From: Nemania diffusa
Taxonomy: Eukaryota; Ascomycota; Sordariomycetes; Xylariales; Xylariaceae
Assembly: GCA_038501195.1 (NCBI GenBank)
Contig: JBBPUQ010000003.1
Span: 5,424,501-5,488,500, forward strand
Direction: 5' to 3'
DNA: 64,000 nt
The translations under genes and the position numbers were made by a program. Under the pieces are notes generated by a model. That model saw nothing but the letters and a program-made list of their open reading frames with translations. It made no database searches and was not told where the DNA came from. Positions 40,247 through 53,200 of this stretch are shown here, piece after piece. Positions within the stretch are counted from its first letter, which is position 1; every line of letters starts with the position of its first letter.

Positions 40247-40453
40247 TAATATAATTAAATAAAAAAGTGATTTTAATAAAAAAAAACTTTATATTATAAT
40301 AAGTTTTATTAATAATAAAAAAAAAGTAATAAAAAAAAATTAAAATTTAAATTAAATAAATCTTTTTTATTAACTTTAAACTAGCTTTTTTTATTATATA
40401 TTATAACTTTAAATTTAATTTATAATATTATTTTAAATAATATATTTTAAATA
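40247..40453 (+). repeat. 3' LTR of element D
   Basis: Second copy of 10148-10357. It is followed by GTTATTTGAATT, which differs from what follows the left copy. Confidence 0.8.
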
Positions 40454-40868
40454 GTTATTTGAATTTATTATTTATAAAAATTAAATAAAATAAAATAATT
40501 TTATTAAAAATATATATAATATTTTAAAACAAATTTAAAAAAAAGTATAACTATTTTAATAAATTAAATAATTTTATAATTAAAATTAATAATTATATTA
40601 GCTATAATATATACAAAAATCGATATATATATATATATATAATAATAAATAAACTATTAAAAATTAAAAAATAATAAATAATAAAAAAACTAAAAAATAA
40701 TAAATTATAAAAAAACTAAAATATAAAAAGCAATATATTAAAAAATAATTTTTAAACAAAGATTTTAAACAAAATATTTTAATAAAAGCAAAAAAAACTA
40801 AAATTATTAATAAATTTATAAATATAACTAAATATATATAAATAAATAATTATATTATTTATATAAAC
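40454..40868. other. AT-rich spacer, no gene recognised
   Basis: Between the D 3' LTR and the inverted-repeat element. It contains a (TA)n run near 40624-40642 and tandem-like AAAAACTAAAAAATAATAAAT motifs near 40670-40720. No coding remnant. Confidence 0.5.
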
Positions 40869-40972
40869 AAATATATTCAAAGTTATGATTTAAGTTTTAA
40901 GTTTTTTAAGGTTTTTAAATTATTAATTAACTAATTTAAACTTAAACTAATTTAGACCTACTTTTTTAAATT

Positions 40973-41060
40973 TAAGTTTGCTTACTAACTAACTTAATTA
41001 AGTTTAAATTTGCTGATTAATTAACTCAGTTGAGTTTAAGTTAAATTAGTAATTAATTCA
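40973..41060 (+). repeat. 32-bp direct repeats, left set
   Basis: Two adjacent 32-base units (40973-41004 and 41005-41036) and a partial third. Each begins TAARTTTGCT and carries an ACTAACTAACT-like or ATTAATTAACT-like core; the second ends CAGTTGAGTT, a short palindrome. They are in the same orientation as the right set although the element ends are inverted. Confidence 0.8.
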
Positions 41061-41429
41061 AAAAATTCAAAAAACTCAAAATTTAAAATTTAAAATTTAA
41101 AAACAGGTAAATAAAATAAATAAAAATATAAATAAAAGATTAAAAAATTTTAACTTTTTAAATATATTTAGTTTATATTTATAGCTATTTTATATAATTT
41201 GTAAAAATTAGTTTATTATAAATAAATAATATTATATATTTATAAAACAGTTATTTTTGAGCTAAATAATTAGTTTAAAAATAAAAACTAAATAGTTTTA
41301 TAAATTTAAAAATTATTAGTTTTTTATTTATATTTTTATTCATTTTTAAGCCTATTTTTCAAATCTACTTTAATTTATTTTTAAGTTTTAAGTTTTAATT
41401 AATTAACTTAAAACTTAGTTAAGTTAGTT

Positions 41430-41525
41430 TAAGTTTATTAGCTAATTAATTTAGTTAAATTTGAGTTTATTAATTAACTAATTTAACTAAGTTTAAGTTT
41501 ACTAGCTAACTAACTCAAACTTAAA
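41430..41525 (+). repeat. 32-bp direct repeats, right set
   Basis: Units at 41430-41461, 41462-41493 and 41494 to about 41522, beginning TRAGTTTAYT and carrying GCTAACTAACTCA-like cores. Same unit length and strand as the left set (40973-41036), separated from it by about 390 bp of A/T-rich filler. Confidence 0.8.
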
Positions 41526-41579
41526 TTTTAAACTTAAATTTAAATTTAAATAATTTAAATTACAACTTTGAATATATTT

Positions 41580-42126
41580 AAAAAAAAAAATAAGTTTTTT
41601 TTTTTAATCTTTTTTTAATAATAACTTTAATATTTATTTTAAATATAATTTTAATGATTTTTTTAATTAATTTATATTATTTAAAATATTTTAATAATAA
41701 TGTTATTTTTTATTTATTTTTTTATTTTTAAATTTTTTAAAGTTAATAAATATTTATTATTAAATTTAAAATTAAAATTAATTATATTTTTTATAAATAA
41801 TATTTAAAAATATTATATATTAAATTAATTTTTATAACATTTTTATTTAATTAAATATTTTAATAAAACCTTTTTATTAATATATAAAAAATAAAACTAT
41901 TATTATTTTTATATATAAAAATATAATTAAATAATTAATATTATTTATTAAATAAAATTAAATTTTTAAATATTAAAAACAAATATATAATTAAAACTAT
42001 ATAATAAATATATTAATATTATAAAAAATTAAATTTATAAATTATAATAAAAAGTTTTATTTATTATATAAATTATTTATAATAGTTTATTTAATAAATA
42101 GCAATTTTTATAAAATTATATATAAA
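41580..42126. other. AT-rich spacer, no gene recognised
   Basis: A/T sequence between the inverted-repeat element and C4. Stops in all frames and nothing recognised. Confidence 0.5.
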
Positions 42127-42131
42127 TTTTA

Positions 42132-42331
42132 TATAAAAAAGCAATTATTATTACATTATATTATATTATATATATAACAAATATAAATTAAATATTAATT
42201 AATTAATATTTAAAAAAACATAATATATAAAATTAATTTTTAAATAAAAATAATTTATTACAATTATTTTTTAAAATTAATAATTATTTTATAAAATAAT
42301 TATATTTATATTATATATTATAACTTTTATA
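42132..42331 (+). repeat. 5' LTR of element C4 (200 bp)
   Basis: Same 200-bp length as the other family C LTRs, TATAAAAAAGC to CTTTTATA. The 3' LTR partner is not in the window, because C4 is interrupted at 63564 before its end. Confidence 0.87.
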
Positions 42332-43774
42332 TTTTTTTATTTTTATATTAAATATTATAATATAATAATTAATTAATTAAAAAAGAAAATAATTAAGTTA
42401 TAAATTATTATATAATTAATTATTAGCTATAATAAATTAACAAAAAACTTTTTTAATAAAAATATATTTTTAAAAAATTAATAAAATTTAATATTTTAAT
42501 TTAAAAATATTTTATTTTTATAAAAATAAACTATTATAAAACTATTAATTATTATTTAATAATTATTTATTAAAAAAATATTACTTTAAATAATATAACT
42601 AATAAATTAAAATATATAATTAAATATATAATTAATTAAATTATTTAATTTAAAAATTATTTAATTAATAATTAAAAATAATATTAAATATTTAATTTAT
42701 AATTATAAAAAATTAAATTAAAAAGTTATTATAATTAAAATAAAAAATGAAATTATTATAATTAAAAAAAATAATAAATAAAAGTTAAAATATAATAATT
42801 TAATATAAATTATTTAAATATTAAATTAAAATTTATAAAATATTTTAATTAATTAATAATTATATTATAAAACTTTACAATATTTAATATTAAAAATATA
42901 AATTTTAAACTATTTAAATATATTTATTAAATATAGTTTATAAAAATATATTAAAATAATAATAAAACTTTAAAAAACTTTTTTTTTAAAATAATAAATT
43001 TTAATATATAAATTAAAATATAAAGATTAATTAAATAATAATTTTAAATTAATATTTTATTATTAATATAAATTATAAAATAATGTTAAAAAGTTATTTA
43101 TTTAATAATAATATTAAAACAAGAAAATATATATATATATATATATAATAAATAAATAAATTATTTAAGTTTATTTTTAAATAATTATATTTTAAAAATA
43201 TATTAAATAAATATAATTATATTAATAATATTTAATTTAATAAATTAATTTAAATTAAAAATTAATTATATAAATAAAAAAATTATTAATATAATAAAAA
43301 CTATAATAAATTATAATATATAAAAATAAAAAAACTATTATTTTATTTTTATTATAATAAATTTAAATATTTAATTAAAAATTATTAAAAAAAATATTAT
43401 AATATATAAATAATAAATAATTAAAAAATATATAAAATTTAATTATTTATATTAAAATATTCTATATAAATTTAAAATATTAAAATTATTTAATTTAATA
43501 TTAAAAAAAAAACTAATAAATAAATTAAAATAAAATAAAATATTTGATTTATTTTAATTAAAAGTTTTTAAATATTTAATATAAATAAATTATTTAAAAT
43601 TTTAATTATTTTTAAACTATATAATAAAAAGTTATAAAAATAAATAATAATAAATATAAATATAAAAATATAAATAAATATTATTTATAAAAATTTAATA
43701 TAAAAAAGTTTTAATTAATTAATATATAAATTTTATTTTTATTAAATTTTAATAATAAATTTTTATTATTAAAA
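42132..43774 (+). mobile_element. Element C4, left fragment (5' LTR and 5' internal region)
   Basis: Matches C2 from its first base to about C2 position 20381 in the same orientation and without interruption, then is cut by element A2. The rest of C4 continues at 59410. It is more eroded than C2 or C3: most remaining C/G positions of C2 are A/T here. That fits its being the oldest family C copy. Confidence 0.85.
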
Positions 43775-44000
43775 TAATAAAATTTATTATAAATAATATT
43801 TATATTTAAATTTATAAATATATAATATAAATTAAAAAAATTAAATTTATAAAATTAAATTAAAAAAACAAATTTAAAAGCTTTTTTTATTTATTTAATT
43901 TATTAATTTAAAATAATTTTAAATAATATTAATATTAAAAATATATATAAAATAGTTTTAAAAAAATTATTTTTTAAAATTTTTATATTTGTTTATATTA
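43775..44000 (-). repeat. 3' LTR of element A2 (226 bp)
   Basis: In + strand reading it runs TAATAAAATTTATTATAAAT to TTTGTTTATATTA, the complement of the A1 LTRs. Confidence 0.86.
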
Positions 44001-46727
44001 AATATTATTATATTAAAAAAAATTATTATTTTTAATAATTATATATACTATTTATTAATTTTGCTTTTTTAAAAATTTTTAAATTTTTAAATTTTTTTTA
44101 ATTTAAAAACTTAAATATTTTTATTTTAAATTTAATATTTTCTTAATTAATATTTTAATATTATAAAATTATTATTATAATTATTATTAATTATTTTTAT
44201 ATTTATAATTTTTTTATTTAATTAAATAATTAAATTTATTTTTAAATTTATTTAATTAATTTTTTAAAATAATTTTAATTTTAAATAAATTATTTTTTTT
44301 ATTAAACTTTTATTTATTATAAATAAATTTTAATATAAAAATTTTATAATAAAAATTATTAAATATATATTAAAAGTTTTTAAAAAGTTTAATTTATATA
44401 TTAATTAATTTCTTATTTAATTTTTTATAATTTAATTTATTATTATAATATTATTTTATTTATATTATTATAAAATTTATAATTAATTTTATATTTTTAT
44501 AAAAATATTATTTTATAAATTAAATATTTTTAATTATATTATTTTTTTAATTTATTTAAATTAAATAATTATTTATATATAAATAATATAATTAAATTAA
44601 AATATATATTATTTAAATTTTATTATAATATAAATAATATATTTATTTAATTTTTTTTAAAATATATAAATATATAATATCAAATAATTATTTTTATAAT
44701 TTAATTTTTTTTTTTAATAAATTATTATTTTAAAAATAATATATTATAATTATAAATAATTTTATTTTAAAACTTTTGTATAATTTTTATTAAAATTATA
44801 ATATAAATTTTTAATTATAATTAAAAATAATATTATTAAATATTTTTTAATTAATTAATAAAAATTATTTAATTAATATTATAATTTAATATATAATTAT
44901 ATATATTTTATATTTAAAAATAAAAAATATATATTTAAATATAATATTAATTATAATTATTAATATATTATAATTTAAAATTTTATTTAAATATTATAAA
45001 ATAATATTTATTAAAATTTTAAATAGTTTTATAATAAAATTTATAATAATAGTTTTTATTAGTTTTATATTTTTTAATTAAATAAATTAATAATTTTTTA
45101 AAAGCTTTTTTTTATTTATATTATATATTTTATATTTATTATAAAATTTTAAATATATTTAAATTTATTTTATTTTAAATATAATTATATATAATTTAAG
45201 TTTTATTATTATATATTATATTTAAAAATTTATTAATTTGTTTTTTTAAAATATATAGTTTATTTTTTTTTTATAATTTATATTATATAATAATTTATTA
45301 ATTATAATAAATAAATAATTTAAATATAAAAAATTTATAAGATTTTATTATTTTTATAAATAATTTTTAAAATTTTATAATATTTAAAATTTTTATTATA
45401 ATTAATTATAAATTTAAATTTAATTTTTTTATTTATAATTATTTTAAATATTATAAACTATATTTAATTAAAAATTAAATTTTATTTTTAACATTTATTA
45501 AATTAATAAAATTTTATAATTAATTTAATATATTAAAAATAAATTAAAATATTTAAATAAATAATATATTTATAATTTATATTATAATAAATAAATTAAT
45601 ATATTTATTTAATATTTATTTATATAATTTATTAAATTTATATTTAAATTAAATTAATTTAAAATATTTTTTATAAAATAATAATTTATAAATATAAATA
45701 TTAAATTATATAATATTTTTATTATAGTTTTTAAATATTTATATATTTATATAATATAAGTTATTTTTATTTTTAAAAAATTATAATATATTTTTAATTA
45801 AAATATAAAATAATTAAAAAATATAATTAAAAATATTTAAATATTAAATATAATTAAATTAAATTTTTATATATATTTATTTTTTAAATAAAATATTATT
45901 ATATTAAATTTTTATTTAAAAAAAAAAATTTATTTATATAAACTAAGTTTTAACTAAGTTATAATAATATAATATTATATTATTATAAATTAATATTTAT
46001 ATTATTTTAAAAAATTTTAACTTTATTTTTATAAATTTAAAAAATATTAATTTATAATATATTTAATATTTATTAAAATTATTATTTATAATTTTATTTA
46101 TTTAATATTTTTAATTTAATAGTTTAATTTAGTTTTTTTTATAATAGTTTTATATATTAAATATAATAAAAAATTAAAATATATAAAAACTTACTATTAT
46201 TTAAATATTGCTTTAAAACTTTTAATTAATTTAAAAATTTAAAATTTTAAAAAATAATTAATTTTTTTTTAATTATAAATATATTAAAAATATTTATTTA
46301 AAAGTTTAAAAAATTTATCAAAAAATATATAATAAATAATTTTTTGAATAATAATAATTTTTTTTTTAAAATAATATAAATATATTTTATAAATATTATA
46401 AATATTATATTTTAATAATTAAAAAAATTATAATACTATTAATAAAAATATAATAAAAGTTTTAATATAATTGTAATAATTTATTTATAAACATTTAAAT
46501 ATAAATAAAAAAATTTTAAAAATTTATTAAAACTATAATATATTATTTTAATTTTTTAAAATTAATTATAATAAATTTATTATAATATATTAAATAAATT
46601 TTAAATTAATAATAAAATAATATAATATTAATTATTATAATACATTTTTTATTTTAAATTAATAAAATAATTTTAAATTATAATAATAAAAAATAATTAT
46701 TAAATATTATAACTTTATTAAAAATTT
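44001..46727 (-). pseudogene. A2 pol 3' region (integrase and tail)
   Basis: Reverse complement of A1 30470-33361 by eye, for example the A1 stretch at 33250-33360 against 44005-44120. It carries the position of integrase on the - strand. About 100 bases present in A1 around 32760-32880 are missing here. No intact motif is readable. Confidence 0.65.
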
Positions 46728-46732
46728 ATAAA

Positions 46733-46939
46733 TAATATTAATATTTAGATTTATAAAAATATAATATAAATTAAAAAAAATAAACTTATAAAATTAAATC
46801 AAAAAAAAAAACTTAAAAGCTTTTTTTATTTATTTAATTTACTGATATAAAATAGTTTTAAATAAAACTATGGCTAAAAATATATATAAAGTAGTTTTAA
46901 AAAACCCATTTTTTAAAACTTTTATACCTGTTTGTATTA
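46733..46939 (-). repeat. Solo LTR of family A inserted in A2
   Basis: A 207-bp LTR copy with a perfect 5-bp duplication ATAAA (46728-46732 and 46940-46944). A1 has the empty site at about 30455-30475, which proves a real insertion after A1 and A2 diverged. It keeps unmutated CCCA (about 46906) and ACCTG (46926-46930), so it is younger or was spared. About 20 bases near its left end are deleted. Confidence 0.9.
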
Positions 46940-46944
46940 ATAAA

Positions 46945-49900
46945 TTAATAATTAAATAAAAATAAATTTTTTTTCTTTTTTATATTTAAATTATAAAAAT
47001 AAAATAAATAAAAAAAAATAGTTTATTTAATTATTTTATATAATTTTGTTTATAAAATTAATTAAAAATAATATTTATAACTTTTTAATTTTAAATATTA
47101 AAAGAATATATATATAAATTTAGTTTTATATTTTATTAATTATTTATTAATAAAATTTATATTTAATTTTTTTTTAAAATATTAATAATATTTTAATTTT
47201 TTAAAATTTTAAATATATTTTTTAATAGCTATAGAACTTTTTTAGCTATAATATTATTACTTATATAAATAAACTATTTATTTAAAGCTTTAATTTTTAA
47301 AATAAAAATTATTTTTAAAATTTTAAGTTTAAATTTTTTTATTTTAGTTTTTTTTAATAAAAAAAATATATTTAATAATTATTTATATTATATTATAAAT
47401 TATATTATTAATAAAACTTATAAAAAAAAATTTATATTGTTTTAATATATTAATTAATATTAATATATTTTTAATATTTAATTTATAATTAAAATTAACT
47501 ATAATATTAAAATTAATTAAATATATATTTAATATTATAGTTATAATAATAAAAATTATAATTAATAATTAATTTATATAATAAATATTAAATAATTTAA
47601 AATTATTAAAAATATAAATATTTGTTTTAATAATATTTATATTTATATTTTTTATATTTGTAATAGTTGAAATTAGTTTTTAATTAATAAATATTTTAAA
47701 TATAATAATTTTAATTACTGTTAATTTTATAGCTATTATTATAGCTTTAAAATATTTTTTTTATATATTTTTAATATTTTTATTTATATATTATTATTTT
47801 TAAATTATTTTAATTTATATTCTTTTAAAAATAGTTTTAATTTTTAATAATAAATTAATAAATATTATTAAATTAAAGATAATAAAACTAATTAATATTA
47901 TTATATTATTTTGTTAAACTAATTTAAATATAAAGTTTTTATTTAATAATAAAAGTTTATAAATTATTAATATTTATATTAATAAATTTAATATAAACAA
48001 TATTTTTTATATTAAAATAACTTTTTATATATATAAATATATTTATAAATATATTTAAAAAAAATTTTTAAAATTAAATATAGCAATAAAAATTATTATA
48101 TTAATATAATAATTAATTTTAATGTTATAAAAGTTCAAAAATTTATTTTTAAATAATAAAATTAATTTAATATTATATTTAAATTAATTAAATAGTTTTT
48201 TAATAATAAAAATACAACTTATTTTTATATTTAAATAAATTATATAATTATTTTTACTAAACTTTTTTTTAATAATAACTATAAAATATTAAAATATATT
48301 ATTAATAATTTAATATATTGTTTTAAATTTATAAAACTATAAAAAAGTTTATTATAGTTTAAAAATAATAAATTTATTTTTTAAATTAGCTATATTTTTA
48401 AAATTATAATTAAATATAAAAAAAACAATATTTAAAATAAATAAAAAATTTAATTATTTAATATAAATTTTTAAAAATAAAACAAACTATTTTTTATTAA
48501 AAACAATATATAATATTATTTATATATATATATAACTAAATATATAAATAATATATTTATAATTTATTTAAAAAAAAATTTAATATATTTTTATATATAT
48601 TAATTATATTTTTTAATTAAATTAAAAGTTTTATTATAATATTTATATATAATATTATAATTAATTATAATAAATGTTTTATTATTTAAATTTAAATTTA
48701 AAAGTAAAAAATTTAATAAAAACATTAAAAGTTTTTTTTTTTTTTTTTTTTTAATATTTATTTTAATATTTATTATAACTATTTTTATATTTAAAACTTT
48801 TTTTTTTATAAAAGTTTATTATTTTTATACTATAGTTAAAAAAATATTTAGTTTTTATTATTTTATTTGTTTTTTTAATAACTATATTAACAAAAAAAAA
48901 AACTTTTAAATAGCTATTATTATAATTAAAAGTTTTATTTTAATAATATATAATATATATTTTATTAATATATTATTATTTTTAAAAAAATATAAATAGT
49001 TTTTAATATTTAAATTTATATATATATAAATAACTATTATAATTTTATATTAATTATTGTTATTTTTATTAATAGTTTTTATTATTTTAATATATTATAG
49101 CTTTTTTTAAATAAAATATATTATTGTTATTTTATTATATAATATATTTTATAATATAAAAATATTTTAATTGAAATTTTTACTTATTATTATAAGTTAT
49201 ATTAAAAATTAATTAATTAATTTTTTTAATAATATATTTAATTTTTAAATTAAAAGATTTATTTTAGTTTTTATAATTAATTTAATAATTTATTATAAAA
49301 TTGCTAATTTAGTTAAAAAAGTTTACTATAAAACTAAAATTTAACAAATATTTTTTTTAGCTAATTTTAAATTTTTTATAAAAAAGTTAAATTATTTAAT
49401 AAAACAATATATATTAATAAAAATTAATTTATTATTATTAATAATTATATTAATATTATTACAATTTTTATAATTAAATTTAAATCAATTAATATTTATT
49501 TATTTTAAATAATATTAATATTAAAAATTAATATTAATAAAATTAAAAATATTATTTTATTTATTAAATTATAAAGTTAGTATTTTTTTTATAAAACTAA
49601 AAAATTATATAAATCAAAAAAATAATATATTGTTTTTATTATTATTAAAATTATAACTTAATAAATTATTATAATTATTATTGTTATTTTTATTATTATT
49701 ATTAAAAATTTTTTTTAAAATTAAAAGTTTTAAATAATTAATATTAAAGTTTAAATATTTAATATTATTAATATTTATAACTATAAACTAAAAATTAAAA
49801 CTAATATTTATATATATTAAAATATTATAATAAATTATTATATATAATATTTTTATATAATTTATTAAATAATTTTTTTATAAATAATTATAATTAAAAA

Positions 49901-50084
49901 AAATATATTATTTAATATTATAAATATATATTATATAAATATATTTAAAGTAACTATTATTAAATTAATAAATTTTGTTATTAATATTAATAAAGCTTTA
50001 AAAAAATATTTTTTTAATATTTATATAATTATAAGTTTTTTTATATTTATTTTTAATATAAAAGCTAATAATAAAATATATTTT
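46945..50084 (-). pseudogene. A2 pol middle region including RT box
   Basis: Continues A2 in the - sense. The RT catalytic box is at about 47395-47420, read on the - strand as SFINNIIY with the Asp-Asp position as AAT-AAT (47404-47409). The region near 48260-48300 corresponds to the undisturbed version of the site where B entered A1. Confidence 0.7.
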
Positions 50085-50089
50085 ATTTT

Positions 50090-50289
50090 TATAAAAGTTA
50101 TAATATATAATATAAATATAGTTGTTTTATAAAATAATTGCTAATTTTAAAAAGTAGTTGTAATAAATTATTTTTATTTAAAAATTAATTTTATATACTA
50201 TGTTTTTTTAAATATTAATTAGTTAATACTTAGTTTATATTTATTGTATATATAATACAATATAATATAATAATAGTTGCTTTTTTATA
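50090..50289 (-). repeat. 3' LTR of element C3 (200 bp)
   Basis: Complement of the C2 LTR; more mutated than the other C3 LTR at 57437-57636, and all differences noticed are transitions. Confidence 0.9.
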
Positions 50290-53200
50290 TTATTTTTTTT
50301 TTAAAGCGTTAATTTTTAATACTAATTAATATTATTAATTTTGCTGTTGTTAATTTATATATTTTTATATTTATAAAATTAATATTAAACTTATTAATTA
50401 TATTGTATATATTAAATATATATTTGTTTATAAATATAAAAAATACTTTTATATTTTTATAAATAAATATTTAATTTTTATATTTTAATTAATTTTTATA
50501 TATATTTTTGTATATTTTTTTTTTTTTTTTTATACATTTTATAAATTTTGTAATTATTTTTTAGTTTTTTTTTTTTAACTTTTTATTAATTAATTATTTA
50601 TTTACGTTTTTATTTTTATTTTTATTTTTAATTTTTTTTTTTTTTTAATTTTTTTTTTTTTTGATTTTTTTTTGTTTTTTTACTACTTGTTATAACGTTG
50701 CAAAAAACTTTTGTTAAAACTTATTTTTTTAATAAAAAGTAAAACTAGTAATATTTTAATTATAAAATATTTGTTAAAAAAAACAACAATAATAAAAACT
50801 TTTAAGTTTAAAATATTTTTAATATAAAGTTTTATTTTTAATATATTATTAAAACATATTTTAATTTTTAAATATGTTATTTATATATATTAGTTTTATT
50901 TAATAATATTAAATATATTTTATATATATATAATTATATAGTTTGTTTTGTTATAAATTATTTTTATAATTTATAATTGTTTATTAATTTATATATTAAA
51001 ATTTTTAATATTTTTAAATTTTTTTTTTTTTTTTAAACATTATTTAAAAACTTATTAAATTTTTTTTTAATTTTGCTATATATATAATAAATGTTTTTTT
51101 TTATTATTAAACTAATACTATTTAAATAATTAATAAATATATTTTATATTAAAATTGCTATATATATATTTTAAAAAAAACTAATTTTGTTTTATATAAA
51201 ACAATTTAAAAAAAAAAATATGCTATTTTTACTATTTTTAATTTTAAATATTTAATAATTATTTAAACTAAAACTGTTACTATTTATTACTTTTTAACTT
51301 TTTAATTAAAAATATTAATTATAAGTTTTTTAAATATTTTTTTTATAATTTATATTTATTTAATAGTTTTTAACTGTTTTTTTAATATTTTATTATTAAT
51401 TAATTTATAGCTAAAAAAAAAACTTGTTATATTTTTATTATTATATAGTTAAAATATAATTAAAATTTTGTTTTTTTTTTTTGTTTTAATATTTGTTTTT
51501 ATATTTTTAATATTAGCTTTTTTGTATTTATTAAAACAGCTATTAATTAGTTAACAAAATATTGTTGTATAAACTTTATTTAATTTTTTAATATAAACTT
51601 GCTGTTTTAAAATAATATTAATGTTAAAATTATTAAAACTAAAGTAATTGTTTTGCAAAATTTTTATTTTTATATTATATAGCATTTTTTTAAATATAAA
51701 TATATTAGTTTAATTGTTTAAGCAATAATAATAAATTTATTTTATATATATTTAATAATTAATAAACTATTATTAATTAAACTTAATAGTTTTTTTTTTT
51801 TGCTTTAGTAGTAATTTTTTTAAATTTTAATAAAACTTTTTTTTAATTTATATTATATTTAATTATTTTTATAAGTTTGTTTATAAAATATTTAATGTTT
51901 ATTTATTAACTTATTATTAATTTTAAACTTTATTTTGTTATAGCAATTTTTATAAGTTGTTTTTTAATTGTTTTGCAATTTTTTAACTTTTGTTAACTTT
52001 TATTAGTAGTTTTTTTTTTAAAACTTTTTTTTATTAATATTTAATGTTTGTTTTTTTTTTTTAAATTTTTATATTAATAAAATTTTTATTAATTTTTACT
52101 AATAAAACTTAGTTTTTAATAGTTTTTTTAGTTTTATTTAATAAACTAGTTTTTTAGTTAATTGTTTTTTTTTTTATTATTTATACTTTTTAATAGTTAT
52201 TATAATAAAATATTACTGTTTATATTGTTTTTAGTTTTAAGTTAAATTATTTTATTTAATATGTAATTTTTTTATTTTTTATTTATATTTTATAAAAAAA
52301 GCTTTTGTATTAATTAAATGTTTTTTTAATTTTTATATGTTATATTTAATAAATTAGCTTTTTTATTTTATTAAATATTTTAATATGTTTTTGTTTTTTT
52401 TATAATAAACTATATTTTTTATTATTTATTTTTTTTGTTTATTTTTTAATTTAAAAAGTATTAATTGCTTTTTGTTTTTTTAATGTTTAATTTATAGTTT
52501 TAAAAATAATATAAAAAATATATTATATACTTTTAAATATTGCAAAAGCAATTTTATTTAATATATTTGTAATTTTATTTTTTTTATAACTTTTATTTTA
52601 ATATATATAAAAACTAATTTTTAGTTATATTTAAATTAAAAATAAGTTATAAATAATTTAACTGTTTTTTTTACTTTGTATTTTTTTACTATATATTTTT
52701 TATTATAGTTTTTTTTTATTGTTTTTATAGTTTTAGCTTAATATTTATTAAATGTTTTTTAAACAGTTATAATTTGCTATAGTTTTTTTTTTACTTTTTA
52801 TATTTTTAATTATAGTTTTTTTAAAACAAATTTTATAATTTTAAAATAATAGCTATATAAAGTTTTAAAAAGTAAACATTTAATAATAGTATATATATTA
52901 TTGTTATATATAAATTTTACTTTTTAAAATATTTTAAACTATATATTTAGTTTTTAAACAATATATGTTTTTAAATACTTTTTAAAAGTTTAATAAATAT
53001 GTTTTGTTTGCTTATTAGTTTATAAATATTAAACAGTAAATAATTATTGTTTAATTTTTTTTTTGTTATAAAATTTTTTTTAAAAATAGTTTGTAATTAA
53101 CTTGTTTTTATTATTTACAATTTTTTTTAATAAACTAAATTTATATTTTATTTGTTTATATAATATTTGTACTAATTTAGCAGTGTTAAAAGTTTTTGTA

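Larger units (their letters stand above)
10148..40453 (+). mobile_element. Element D: gypsy element split by a 22-kb nest
   Basis: Two direct repeats of about 210 bp (10148-10357 and 40247-40453) bound the element. Subtracting the inserted A1 block (11372-33561 plus its duplication) leaves about 8.1 kb, a normal length for a gypsy element. The coding remnants RT (37580-37900) and integrase tail (39650-40120) are on the + strand and end just before the right LTR, as expected. The left internal part is 10358-11366 and the right part starts at 33567. The LTRs begin TAATATAATTAAATAAAAAA. I could not find a convincing target duplication, so the exact LTR ends are uncertain by several bases. This is the outermost and oldest layer of the nest. 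Confidence 0.78.
40869..41579. mobile_element. Terminal-inverted-repeat element (about 0.7 kb), probably a non-autonomous DNA transposon
   Basis: The ends are a perfect 16-bp inverted repeat: AAATATATTCAAAGTT at 40869-40884 and its complement at 41564-41579, continuing less perfectly inward (TATGATT versus TGTAATT). If the element proper starts at TTCAAAGTT it is flanked by TA or TATA, which would suit a TA-duplicating family. It contains two sets of 32-bp direct repeats and no coding capacity. Its G/C content and frequent CTAACTAACT motifs stand out from the surroundings, so it has had less RIP. Only one copy is present in the window, so family membership cannot be decided. Confidence 0.68.

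Noticed and set aside
40973..41525. 32-bp repeats considered as a CRISPR array
   Set aside because: Units are directly adjacent with no unique spacers, vary in sequence, sit inside inverted terminal repeats, and the context is eukaryotic retroelements.
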